Shown: positions 1 to 10,575 of the stretch, one piece after another
How positions within the stretch are numbered: the first letter of the stretch is position 1
Layout of the letters: the number at the start of each line of letters is the position of its first letter
Source: Selaginella moellendorffii
Lineage: Eukaryota; Streptophyta; Lycopodiopsida; Selaginellales; Selaginellaceae
Assembly (NCBI RefSeq): GCF_000143415.4
Contig: NW_003314262.1
Coordinates: 5,023,131 to 5,087,130 of the forward strand
Length of the DNA: 64,000 bases
Reading direction: 5' to 3'
Position numbers and translations under genes: made by a program
The notes under the pieces: generated by a model
Databases searched by the model: none
Told to the model about the DNA's origin: nothing
The model's input: the letters and a program-made list of their open reading frames with translations, nothing else

Positions 1-108
1 GAATGGAACTTCGCAAGAAAGGAAATAGCCAAGAAAGAGAAGAAAAAAACTGGAACCATGCAAAAACATCGAAAGAAACCGGCTTGAGAAAAGAGTAACG
101 ATTCTTAC

Positions 109-1001
<893 letters not shown>

Positions 1002-1258
1002 TCACGATTTAAGCTGTAAAGCTCCACACGAATGGAGTCTACACGAGAGAAGAAGAAGAAAGCTATGGCTTGAAACTAGATTAAAAGCGCGCGCTTTTTA
1101 TGCTGCGTCCGGGTGTAACCGCCCATTTCAGCCGACAACCGTGAACTGTCAGCCGGCATAGCCAACGTGGAACCCTAACCCCTTCTTTTCCCGCCCAAAT
1201 GACATCAATTTTGAATTTGAAATTAAGAAACCGCAAAATTTTCTCTTCGTCCTCGCTT

Positions 1259-3338
1259 TCACATTGCGAGAAAGCTCGCATAGAAAACTAGAGGAACAAA
1301 CATATTGTCCATTTGGGACGTGTAAGCCTCTAGCAATCCAGCAAGCACCGCAGGAATCGCTAACTGGTAAGTCTAAAAGAAAGAAAAATAAAACAATTAA
1401 AGGAAAGAAGTAGAAAAACAAATTGTGCAATTACCTGAAAGCATATAGGAGATACTAGTCTTTGAATGAGAGCGCACGAGAAACCCAAGGACATGATTCC
1501 AGCCATGGTGCCTTCCACTGTTTTCTCTGAAGGACACCAAGCTTATAAACCGTCACAAGATAGAAAATTGCTACTCACTGCTGGTACTGCTGATTCTCCA
1601 TGATCCATAGTTGTATCCAACGTATGATGCCTGGTAGAAAGAAGAAGCGACTCGTAAAAACGTTTATAAATCTCATTTCCATACCATTGTGTCGCCAATT
1701 CCGATGCTCAAAATTCCTGCGAGAGTTGCTAACGGTCGGAGTCTCCAGCCGTGATGAAACCAGACTGGTACTGCGCATCCAAGAAGCAAAGAAAAATGGC
1801 TATCAAGACGAGACAAGGAAGTTAGTTTTGGTCTCAAGGAATCATCTGTCCATACCTGACAATAAGCTTATCTGAGTCTCGATGATCAGCAAAAACAGCC
1901 ATGAATTCTGTGATCCTTGGTCCGATGTGTGGAATTTGCCATATCTAGGGATGAGGGAGCGTTAACAGACAAGAAAACTGTTTTAACCTTACCCTCAGCA
2001 TTTCCACGAGGCCGAAGATAACAAGAGCCACAGTGAAAGCCAGATGTAAAAACTCTTTCTGACATATAGAAAGAGCAAGAAGATGAGCATGAATACACAT
2101 ACATTTTTACGTACCTCGATCAAAACCGCTGGGACGAACATCATCACTGCTAAAATATGATAGCCCTTGCGGACGAGTATTTGTGGAGCACCATTGTGTT
2201 TAGCAATGCTGTAGAGATATGGAAGTAAGCAGAGTGCTGCGAGCCAGTACAAGCAGAGTCCAAAACGTAGCAGTGGCTTTTCCAGCATAAAGTTGACCAC
2301 CCTATCAAAAGAGTTAATTCGAACAAGAAAAAGAAGAAAAAGCGGTGTACCATAGAACTGGGTGTCGATGAACTCCTGCCACTAAGCGAAACCACGCAGG
2401 AGCTATTGTCAGCATTATGGAAAGAAAAGCTGCGGCGAAAGAGGTAGCTTTGGAGTCCCTTGTCAGCCACAGGAAACATTTGTAAGCTGGTGGCATGAGG
2501 CTCAGTCCGAAAACTCCAACCTATATGGATGAATTGTATTCCTCTGAGTTATCAAACAAATGAACAAACCTGGAGCATACAGTCGAGAGGATCAATTGGA
2601 TTGCCGAGAATTGTGAGCAACAGATTTCCTCCATATAGTGCTAATCCACTGGCCACAAGTATCAATTCCCCTGGATAGAGTTGAGATATAAGAATCGAGC
2701 TATAAAAACGTAGAGACTACCTGGCGTTCCACATCCCGGGAACTTTTGAAGTATAGCTCGCAAGAAACTTGCCGATCCACAAGACTGGATTGCCAAGACA
2801 GCAATTGGAATCAAATCCATAAATCCTGCCAGAGTCAAAAAAAGAATCACGACGTCACGGTCGTGTGCTTACTTACCAGTTGCATTTGCAAAACCAATGC
2901 TCAAAGCAAACAACGCGATTCCTCCTTTGAAATAATCAAATAGGGACGACTGCCCGAGAAGTGTGACCGACGAAGTGTCGCTGGAGAAGAAATTTAGAAG
3001 CCTTAGACTGCATAGCGTAGCGCTCCAGAACGAGAATTTGCTTGTCGAGGCTGGATCCACAGAAGAATTAAACCGAGACGCGAGTACCAGCGGCCAAGTA
3101 ATCGAGCCCAGAAAAATCCCTGTCGAAGCACCTGGTCTTCACAGAGCAGGATTTTCACAATGGATCGGGCTAAAATTCCATACCTGAAGCTGGAGTAGGG
3201 ATTTTTCCCTTTCTGACGCGATTCCACAAACCAGGCCCATGCCGCGAGCGCGACGATCGCAGAGAATTCGAGGATGTGATCGATCGAGAGAGACAGCGCC
3301 ACACAGAGCGTGATCGCCGCGACAACGAGCTCCTCCAT
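1259..3338 (-). CDS. DOLK: dolichol kinase, multi-exon membrane protein
   Basis: Phosphorylates dolichol with CTP in the endoplasmic reticulum membrane to make the lipid carrier for N-glycosylation and GPI anchors. The start MEELVVAAITL at 3338 leads into a hydrophobic N-terminal half spread over many small exons. The family signature is in the C-terminal half: RKGYHILAVMMFVPA (exon near 2110-2300), then LAFTVALVIFGLVEMLR, then FADHRDSDKLIV near 1880, then HFSLLLGCAVPVW and GIGDTMAS near 1650-1790. The last exon ends LVFYASFLAM and stops at 1259. The order matches plant EVAN and yeast Sec59. It is divergent with the SNARE gene at 3645, with about 300 bp between starts. Exact exon edges were not all resolved. 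Confidence 0.87.
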
Positions 3339-3644
3339 CGAGGATAAACCCTAGGCAGATTCCTCAAAATGAAAGAGCATATGCTTTTCCTTAGCGCCAA
3401 AATATGAAAAAGAACAAAACCCTATTTGGCCAGGGCTAGGGTTGGGCGCCAGGGGAGCTAGATCGTTGGAAGCGATGGCTTATCGCAATGGAATCAGAGA
3501 GAGGAAGAGGATCGTAGGGAGGATCATTCATGCCTTGCGGCGAAGAGAGGAGATTTTGATCGATTGCGGCTTGTGAGTAGATCCATTTCTAGAATTCTAG
3601 CGAAGAGGATTGATCCAGATTGCGGGCAATTGGAATCCGGCACG
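3339..3644. promoter_or_regulatory. divergent promoter with a 33-codon upstream ORF
   Basis: Only 306 bp separate the start codons of dolichol kinase (minus) and the VTI1 SNARE (plus), so both promoters share this stretch. It holds AACCCT/AGGGTT telo-box-like motifs (around 3416-3446). On the plus strand an upstream ATG at 3475 opens a 33-codon ORF closed by TGA at 3574-3576, 68 bp before the SNARE start. If the mRNA begins upstream of 3475, this uORF could dampen translation. Transcription start sites are unknown. Confidence 0.45.
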
Positions 3645-4528
3645 ATGAGTGAGATGTTCCAGACCTACGAGCGGCAGTACCAGGAGCTTGTCTCCGGTCT
3701 AAAGCAAGGCTGCGTCGCCGCTGGAGCTCTCAATGAGGGTAATCAATCCCTTCCTTCGATCGATTGATCTAAGCGGTAAATTCCAGCAGATCAGAGGAGA
3801 CCCAAAGTTCTTGAATTGAAAACGGCGCTCGACGAAGGGGATTCCTTGGTAACGGAAGTTTTCTCGCCAAGAAAGCTAGATTCTCATCGATGGATTTTCA
3901 GATCAGGAGGATGGATCTCGAGGCGCGGGGGCTCCAGCCGCCGCAGAAGACGGCATTCCTGGGAAAGCTCAAGAACTACAAGGCGGAGCTCACAAATCTC
4001 AAGCGCGAAGTTAAGATGATGTCCATGGGCGCTGGAGCGCGAGAGCAGCTCCTGGAAAGCGGCCAATTCACGGTAAATCCTTCCTTCTTCTTCTCAACCC
4101 TTCGTCTTGGGCGACGCTCTTCGACTAAGTCCCAGCAGATTTGCTCCAGACCTCGCAAGAACAACAGGTCCAACTAGCCGCCGCCACCGATAGGATGTAT
4201 CAAACCGGCGATCGGATACGAGAAGGCAAGAAGGTGCTGGTGGAGACCGAAGAACTCGGCGTCTCGATCCTCCAGGACCTCCACCGGCAGCGGGAAGTTC
4301 TCCAGCACTCGAAGAACACCGTAAGTTTTGCGCTTGATCACCGCTTAGATCGTCTGTTCTTGGATGATCCAGTTGCATGGAGTGGACGACAACATCGCCC
4401 GGGGCAAAGTCATCATCCACAACATCAGCCGGAGGATCACCAGGAACAAGTACATCATGGCAGGCCTGATCATCTTCCTCTTGCTTGCCATCCTCGTCAT
4501 TGCCACGGGCAAGAGGCCCCACAGCTAA
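3645..4528 (+). CDS. VTI1: VTI1-type v-SNARE (vesicle transport through interaction with t-SNAREs)
   Basis: Qb-SNARE for trafficking between the trans-Golgi, prevacuolar compartment and vacuole. Five exons: 3645-3738, 3790-3848, 3902-4072, 4150-4320, 4373-4528, joining in frame to 216 aa, close to the usual 220. It starts MSEMFQTYERQYQEL like plant VTI11/12. The N-terminal helical domain includes IRRMDLEARGLQP. The SNARE motif runs through DRIREGK...TEELGVSILQDLHRQRE with LHGVDDNI near its end. The C terminus is a single membrane anchor (MAGLIIFLLLAILVIATGKR). The fourth acceptor was placed at 4150 because it is the only in-frame AG found there. The 3' UTR runs into a triple repeat shared with the convergent E3 gene. 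Confidence 0.9.
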
Positions 4529-4618
4529 CTTGGTTTTCCATCCGAGCAGCAATCCAAAATCCCATCGTCGCACTGAAAGAAACTCCACAGCCATCGTCGA
4601 GCACCGCCACCACCAAAA

Positions 4619-4782
4619 GCGTTCTTCGTCGGCTTGATCTGATCTACTTCCAACTCTAAAACATCGCGTCCTCCTGTTCTTCGTCGGCTTGATCTGATCT
4701 ACTTGCAACTCTAGAACATCGCGTCCCTGTTCTTCGTCGGCTCAATCTGGTCTACTTGCAACTCTAGAACATCGCGTCCTGG
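4619..4782. repeat. three tandem copies of a ~54-bp repeat
   Basis: Three head-to-tail copies of a unit beginning GTTCTTCGTCGGCT and ending AACATCGCGTCC. They start near 4619, 4677 and 4732, and the second and third copies differ by a few bases. The array lies between the convergent VTI1 and SINA genes. The third copy overlaps the last codons of the E3 gene (stop at 4764-4766). Confidence 0.85.
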
Positions 4783-5749
4783 AAGCTGATCCTCTTCTTG
4801 GCCGAGGAGCTCCCGACCCTCTGGAGAGAAACTTCCAGCTGCAAACGCCCCTCGCTTGGGAACATATGTGCCGGAACCACCAGGAAATCCATGGGCTGCC
4901 TGCTCTGCGAGAAAGTCTGTGCCACGCTCTCGAACAGCAGCCTCTTCTTCCCATTCTTGAGCTCCACCTGGTAGAGATACTCGTCCGGTGCCGCGGCTCC
5001 AAAGTAAGTCACGTAGAGCGAGCTCCCGAGAGAATTCTTGTCCTGGTGGAGTAAGAAGCACAGCCCTTCAACCTTAAGCAGGAAGAACGCCGCCTCTGGC
5101 CCCGCGAGGAAGAGCGTGCACCGAGCTTCCCACGAGAAATCGTAGCGCGCCACCTGATGCGCCTCGACGATGTGCGCCAGGAGATCTCTGGTTGGAGCCG
5201 AGACGTTGCAGGGCTTGATCGGGCAGGCGCATGGCCGGAATTCGCAGCTCCTCTCGTGGATCGCCTTGTGGACGAACTTGGGCATGGCGCCGCAGCCGTG
5301 GTCCGCGAACTTGCAGCTCACGCTCAGCGTCTCGATGAGCTTCTCGATGGCCAGGCAGCGGATCGATCCCAGCGGCTTGGAGCACGTCGGGCACACGTCG
5401 CTGATCTTGGAGCGGCAGCTCTGGCAGGCGATGTGGCCGTTCGAGCACTGCGAGAGGGATATTTCACCGAGAATCAATGCCAAGAACATGGAAATCGATC
5501 GAATATCGGTACCTGGAAGATCGGCGGGGTCAGGGATTCCATACACACGCTGCAATCGAGCGTATCCACATCCAGCGTCGCAAGAACAGCGCCGTCCGCC
5601 ATCGCCGTGCTCGCAGAGGCAGCCGGCGCCACAGGCGCCGAGGGAATGGACATCATCGGCATCGCCATTGCCATAGCAGATGTCTCCCCGTCGGGCGTCG
5701 AGATACGCAAGCGCTTCGAGGCAATTGTCTGTGTGGAAAATCGCACCAT
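4764..5749 (-). CDS. SINA/SIAH-type RING E3 ubiquitin ligase
   Basis: Seven-in-absentia family E3 ligase, which ubiquitinates target proteins in cytosol and nucleus. Two exons (5513-5749 and 4764-5447) joined by a 65-nt GT-AG intron give 306 aa, the normal family length. The C3HC4 RING is split by the intron: LDCSVCMESLTPPIFQ in exon 1, then CSNGHIACQSC and CPTCSKPLG in exon 2. A SIAH-type zinc finger follows (C-KFADHGCG...HKAIHERSCEFRPCACP), then the TRAF-like substrate-binding domain (about residues 150-300). The ATG at 5749 is used; the in-frame codon at 5761 is TTG. The 3' end overlaps the tandem repeat, which may have altered the last residues. Divergent with RPS26. Confidence 0.9.
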
Positions 5750-5881
5750 TTCTAGGTCCAAAAGAAAGGGACTAAAAATGAAGAACCCTAAATGCCAAGA
5801 ATATACTTTTGCGAAGAACCCTAGAGCTTTTGGGGAAGCCCTAGCCGCCGCATCAAAGAGCTAGCGCCAGCGCCTTGCATC
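5750..5881. promoter_or_regulatory. compact divergent promoter with telo-box motifs (SINA / RPS26)
   Basis: Only 132 bp separate the two start codons. The stretch holds AACCCTAA (about 5784-5791) and AACCCTAG (about 5817-5824), telo-box motifs that plant ribosomal-protein promoters often carry. The motifs are seen directly; their role here is inferred from family knowledge. Confidence 0.55.
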
Positions 5882-6466
5882 ATGACTGTCAAGCGGCGGA
5901 ATGGCGGCCGCAACAAGCACGGCCGCGGCCATGTCGATCCAATCCGGTGCTCCAATTGTGGGCGCTGCGTCCCCAAGGTATGACATCTAGAGGATTTTCC
6001 ATCTCTCTTTGCCGGCGGAGCTGAGATTTCGCCTCCAGGACAAGGCCGTGAAGCGCTTCCTTGTCAGGAACATCGTGGAGCAGGCAGCGGTGCGCGATGT
6101 GCAAGACGCTTGCGTCTACGAATGTAAGCAGCTCAATTTTTTTCTCTGGAGGCTTGTTTCATGACCAATGTCTTGGTTCTTGCAGCTTACACGCTCCCCA
6201 AGCTCTACGGGAAAATGCAGTACTGCGTCTCCTGCGCGATCCACTCTCACGTCGTGCGCGTCCGATCGAGAGAGAAGAGAAGGGACCGAAATCCGCCAGT
6301 GCGACCCTTCCAGAGGCGCAAGGTTTGAAAGCTATAGATTTGGGAATTTCTTACGAGCGTTCTCTCGTGGTGTTTGTAGGAGGACTTTGTTCCTCGACCT
6401 GGTGGCCCTGGTGCTGCTGGAGGTCCTGGCGGTCCTGGAGCTCCGCGTCCACCACCGCCCCGATAA
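5882..6466 (+). CDS. RPS26: cytosolic 40S ribosomal protein S26 (eS26)
   Basis: Component of the small cytosolic ribosomal subunit near the mRNA exit. Four exons (5882-5977, 6039-6123, 6186-6322, 6380-6466) with introns of 61, 62 and 57 nt join in frame to 134 aa. The protein opens [17 protein letters not shown], has the eS26 zinc-binding cysteines ([12 protein letters not shown], then [18 protein letters not shown]), and ends in the plant-type glycine/proline-rich tail ([12 protein letters not shown]...RPPPPR). All hallmarks and splice signals are visible. Confidence 0.96.
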
Positions 6467-6704
6467 ATCGGTCAGCACGAAACTTTGCTACTCTTCCTTT
6501 CCGGCTAACGAAGAGAGAGTTAATCTTTTGTTTGGAATGGCTTTCTTAATCTCATATGGAAGTTTTTGTTGCTTGTGATCAATCTCTTGATTCTTCCAGC
6601 TTTGATGTGATCTGGGAAAATCTCATACCCTCTGGGTCTGAAATCTTCGCTCGCAAGTTTGGTGGCTTGAGCAAAACCTTGTCACTCCTAGCCTTATGCT
6701 AAAT

Positions 6705-6965
6705 GCCGGGTCCGACGAATCCATCGCTACAGTGCCGCCGAATCTAAAGTCGTGTAGACACACTCCACATCTGTGCCTGTTCCAACGCAGTCCATCTCCT
6801 CAAAACTGGCCGGGACCTTCATCCATTTGGAGACTGACGGATTTGTTGTCGACGAATTCAGCCTCGCTCTCGACTTTTTTGCAAAAACTCGTGCCTGGAT
6901 CGAATGGTTCTTTGATAATGGCAAAGAAAGATACAACGCATTCAAATGCTCAAACCCAGTAGTAA
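6705..6965 (-). pseudogene. fragment of the EamA/DMT transporter gene 5' region
   Basis: Read on the minus strand, this piece matches intron 1 and the start of exon 2 of the intact transporter gene at 10.6-12.3 kb. It includes the conserved plastid-family stretch EEMDCVGTGTDVECVY. It is cut off at both ends: nothing of the membrane domain is present, and RPS26 lies directly to the left. Indels break the frame relative to the intact copy. It is best explained as the remnant of a third, leftmost repeat unit of the F-box/transporter array. Confidence 0.8.
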
Positions 6966-7016
6966 TCAAATGGCTGCTTTCAGTGATAAAAACTTTAGAG
7001 CTTGAGAAACCTTTGT

Positions 7017-8123
7017 TTAAACAAGCTGGACACCATATCTTTTTTGATCTTCCTCGACCAAGAGCTGCTTCCACCCCCTATTACTCCATTCCATGAGTTT
7101 ATACCACTTTGTTGGCTTGAGAAACGCGATGTAAACCTTGTCATTCACAGCCTTCATGCTAAAGTTCACTACTGGAACATATGTCGGATCTCCCACCCAT
7201 GCTGTAGGTGGATCCTCCTGTGGATCATCGATTCTCAAGCACGCAAGCTCCTTGAGACTACTCTCCACCACTTCCAAAAGCCGGAAGAGCCCGAGCGTGG
7301 GATCATAGCGAGCAACTAAGAACCCATCCTGCCACTTCTCAAGCCTCATCTCTGACATTGGTCTAGACTCCCCAGTAACAGCAGCGCCAAGCTCCACAAT
7401 GGTCTTGTACTCATCTTCTAGCTCATCGTACTTGACCACCCGGTTAGCTCTCAACCCGTCCGTACCATTCACCCCCGTGAGAAACTGGGCCTCCCACCCA
7501 TTGATGCTCGAGTCGAAGACCGACAAGAAGTGGAGTTCGATTCCAAACAACGCAGCCGACATCATGGGCACAACAAGCTTGAATCGTCTCGGGTCACCCT
7601 TGTCAATCGCTATGGCCATTCCACCATTGGGAGAATGTTGTAAGGATTCAAAGCTAGGCAAAGCCTTCACCCGTCTGCTGAAGAGATCGCACACAAGCAC
7701 CGTCCATATCCCCGATAACCCCCTTGTACTCCCAAACAGGAAGTAAGCGAGGTTGCTCTCGCGATCGTAGGCCATTTCGTTTTGATACTGAAGAGAACTA
7801 AAACCCTCCTTGACAGTCTGCGTGGATGCAAATTCCATCACAAAGTCCAATGGCATTGCCTTCAGTAACACTTCCCCATCACGACTTCTTGGGAGAACAA
7901 AGAAGAGCTGGATCAATTCTTTGCCCTCGGGCTCTTCCAACTCGGACTCTGAACTTCCCTCCAAGGAACTTCCTTTACACCTTTGGACTTGCCAAAACCC
8001 TGAGCATAGTATGCTATGCACACATGCTGCCCATTCCTTGGAAACTAACCTCACATTGCCCAAATCTTCCATGGGAACCATCTCTAGAATTTCCCGAAGG
8101 AGTTGCCTAAACACCGCCTTCAT
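7017..8123 (-). CDS. F-box protein, copy A (intact)
   Basis: Single-exon gene of 368 aa. The N terminus has an F-box-like motif (REILEMVPMEDLGNVRLVSKEW), which in this family docks to SKP1 of an SCF ubiquitin ligase. The rest resembles plant F-box proteins with kelch/beta-propeller-like C-terminal regions: WTVLVCDLFSRRVKALP, then HFLSVFDSSINGWEA, then KWQDGFLVARYDPTLGLFRL near the middle and GWKQLLVEEDQ at the end. No individual repeat was defined with confidence. The ATG at 8123 is used. A second, N-terminally damaged copy lies at 9394-10475. The substrate is unknown. Confidence 0.8.
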   Translation of the reverse strand: MKAVFRQLLREILEMVPMEDLGNVRLVSKEWAACVHSILCSGFWQVQRCKGSSLEGSSESELEEPEGKELIQLFFVLPRSRDGEVLLKAMPLDFVMEFASTQTVKEGFSSLQYQNEMAYDRESNLAYFLFGSTRGLSGIWTVLVCDLFSRRVKALPSFESLQHSPNGGMAIAIDKGDPRRFKLVVPMMSAALFGIELHFLSVFDSSINGWEAQFLTGVNGTDGLRANRVVKYDELEDEYKTIVELGAAVTGESRPMSEMRLEKWQDGFLVARYDPTLGLFRLLEVVESSLKELACLRIDDPQEDPPTAWVGDPTYVPVVNFSMKAVNDKVYIAFLKPTKWYKLMEWSNRGWKQLLVEEDQKRYGVQLV

Positions 8124-8250
8124 CGCCCCAAAAGCCCTAGAATATTTTAGTTCTAGGCTTAGGGTTCCTTGGCGGCTAGGGCTTCTAGGTGGCGCTCCAA
8201 ATCTATATTATTAATAGGAGCTACTTTTAAGGCTTTAATCGAGAATTTTG

Positions 8251-9215
8251 CTATTGTTTAATTTTCGACCCAGGGGGCCTTGCATTTACAAGATAAATAC
8301 CAGCGAGTGTGATCGTAGCTCCCAAAATTTGAGCGCCATTGAGGCTTTCATCCAAAACAAGATATCTACGAACAAGAAGCTTTTAAATCATGGAAGAAAT
8401 GCTCCACACTTACCCAAAAAAAGCCGCAAACATTGGCGTGAGAAATGTCAAAGACTTCAGCTTCGTGAGGCTCCCTGCAGAACTCACAAACTCAAAACTT
8501 TCAATCGCGCTAGAGTCGAAGAAAATCCTTCCTTTTCTCTCACCTTTGGTGGCGTTGTAGAAGAACACACCATAGCTTATAGCACTCCCAAAGATCGAGG
8601 TGTAAGCTAGAGAAGCCCAGTCACTAACCATGAGATCTTCCAAGTGACCATTCAAGGCGGGCTCGCTGTTAGACGCTGCGAGGAGTAACAATGGCAAGCC
8701 ACCAATTATCATATGCTGCAAGAAAAAACAAAACAGAGTTTTTCGAGCTTGAAAGTTTCATGGTTTGCGTACGCAGCCAGTTGCCATGATCGGATCCGAG
8801 AACTTGCACACCCAGCGAACCAAGAGCGTGCCAAGAGCCATGCTTTGAGCAGCAAGGAGGATGTACCGCTCCATTGCTTTCCTCCGGTGATGACATAGAA
8901 TTCTCCTCCAGTTTTTGGAGCAGTGGACTCCCAAGGATTCAGCTGGATGCTGCTGGAGGTGATCAAAAGCTTCATAGTTCTTACATCGTCTCACTGGAAT
9001 TTGCCACAGGTGAAGCCCCGCTATGCCTAGAAGAAGTCCCAAAACTCCTAGAGGCCTGATCGTCGCGTTGAAGAGGATCGACGCGAGAATGGCTACTGTA
9101 AAAGGCTGCGAATCCATGATAATCTGCATGAATTTTCTAGGAAGTAGAAATCCAGCTTTTGATCTTATGATCTCAAAAACCTACACTTCCAAGTCCTTTT
9201 CCCAAGTAGAATGAA
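8251..9215 (-). pseudogene. EamA/DMT transporter copy A, 5'-truncated, with two inverted segments
   Basis: Matches exons 4-7 of the intact copy at 10.6-12.3 kb. These are the block from MQIIMDSQPFTVAILAS to SDPIMATG, then GGLPLLLLAASNSEPALNG, then SLTKLKSLTFLTPMFAAFFG, then a last exon ending in ARPP with a six-residue extension. Exon 3 survives only as scraps (about 9150-9215), and exons 1-2 are missing, so no start codon or plastid peptide remains. Inside the exon-4 block two segments (about 8874-8924 and 8948-9010) are reverse-complemented relative to the intact copy. The ORF across them stays open and is the same length (123 codons) in both copies, but the residues there no longer resemble the family. 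Confidence 0.85.
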
Positions 9216-9393
9216 ACAACCTGTCAAAACTAATTCTAGGAGTTATCATAAGACTATAGTTTTACATGGCGTGCATTATAACATGAGGCATCGAAATGCA
9301 ATGAGTTCTCTCTTTTTTCTTCCTATGGACGCAAGAGATCGCATAGAGGGCCAGGTCTCGAAAAGAAAACTACTTTTTTTTTTTAACCTTTGT

Positions 9394-10475
9394 TTAAACA
9401 AGCTGGACAGCATATCTTCCTTTAGCTTCCTCGACCAAGAGCTGCTTCCACTCCCCATTACTCCATTCCATGAGTTTATACCACTCTGTTGTGAGCAATG
9501 CGATATAAACCTTGTCATTCATAGTCTTCATGCTAAATTCCAGATCTGTCGACGGTGGATCCTCATGTGGATCATCGATTCTCAAGCACGCAAGCTCCTT
9601 GAAACTACTCTCCACCACTTCCAAAAGCCGGAGGAGCCCGCGCGTGGGATCATAGCGAGCAACTAAGAACCCATCCTGCCACTTCTCAAGCCTCATCTCT
9701 GACGGTGGTCTAGACTCCCCAGTAACAGCAGCGCCAAGCTCCACAATGATCTTGTACTTCTCACCTTCTAGCCCATCGTACTTGACCACTCGCTTACGTC
9801 TCAACCCGTACCATTCACCCCCGTGAGAAACTGGGCTGTTAACGAAATCCTGTGCCATGCGATCGACTTGCTCCCACCCATTGATGCTCGAGTCGAAGAC
9901 CGACAAGAAGTGGGATTCGAATCCATGCAACACAGGCGACATCATGGGCACAACAAGCTTGTATCGTCTCGCGTCACTCTTGTCAATCACTATGGCCATT
10001 CCACCATTGGGATCATGTCCCAAGGATTGAAAGCTAGGCAAAGCCTTCACCTGTCTGTTGAAGAGATCACACACAAGCACCGTCCATAGCGTCCTGAATC
10101 TGTGCGTACTCACAAACAGGAAGTAAGCGAGGTTGCTCTTGTGATCGTAGGCCATATTGCCTTCATAAGCAAGAGGATCAAATCCCTCCTCAACACTCTG
10201 CGTGGACGCAAATTCCATCACAAAGTCCAGCGCCGCCGCCTTCAGTAACACTTCCCGATCATGACTTCTTGTGAGAACATAGAAGAGCTGCTTCAACTCC
10301 TTGAGCCGGGGCTTCTCCAAGGAACTTCCCTCACTGAAAATTATACACCTTTCGACTTGCCAAAAGCCTGAGCGTAGAATGCTATGCACACACCCATTCC
10401 TTTGAAACTAACTTTACATTGCCCCAATCCTCCATAGGAACCATCTCTAAGGAGTTGTCTAAACACCACCTTCAT
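9394..10475 (-). pseudogene. F-box protein copy B, F-box region frameshifted
   Basis: Close paralogue of copy A. An ATG matching copy A's start is at 10475, but an 11-bp deletion just after it and a 5-bp deletion further on (near 10397) do not add up to a multiple of three. The F-box is therefore out of frame. The body (9394-10389) remains open for 331 codons and is well conserved (WTVLVCDLFNRQVKALP, KWQDGFLVARYDPTRGLLRL), but its first codon is GTG, not ATG. It also has an insertion relative to copy A (near 9830-9880, around VNSPVSHGGEWYG). It is either a pseudogene or a translated F-box-less relative; the former is likelier. Confidence 0.75.
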
Positions 10476-10575
10476 CGCCCCAAAAGCCCTCATATTTTAA
10501 GGATAATTTAGGGCTGAAACCACATATATACTCTGTAGGAGCTCCTTTAAGGTTTTAATCAAGAATTTTGCTATT

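Noticed and set aside
5157-5864. 235-codon plus-strand ORF
   Set aside because: Antisense shadow of the SINA E3 gene, whose RING and zinc-finger motifs are on the minus strand.
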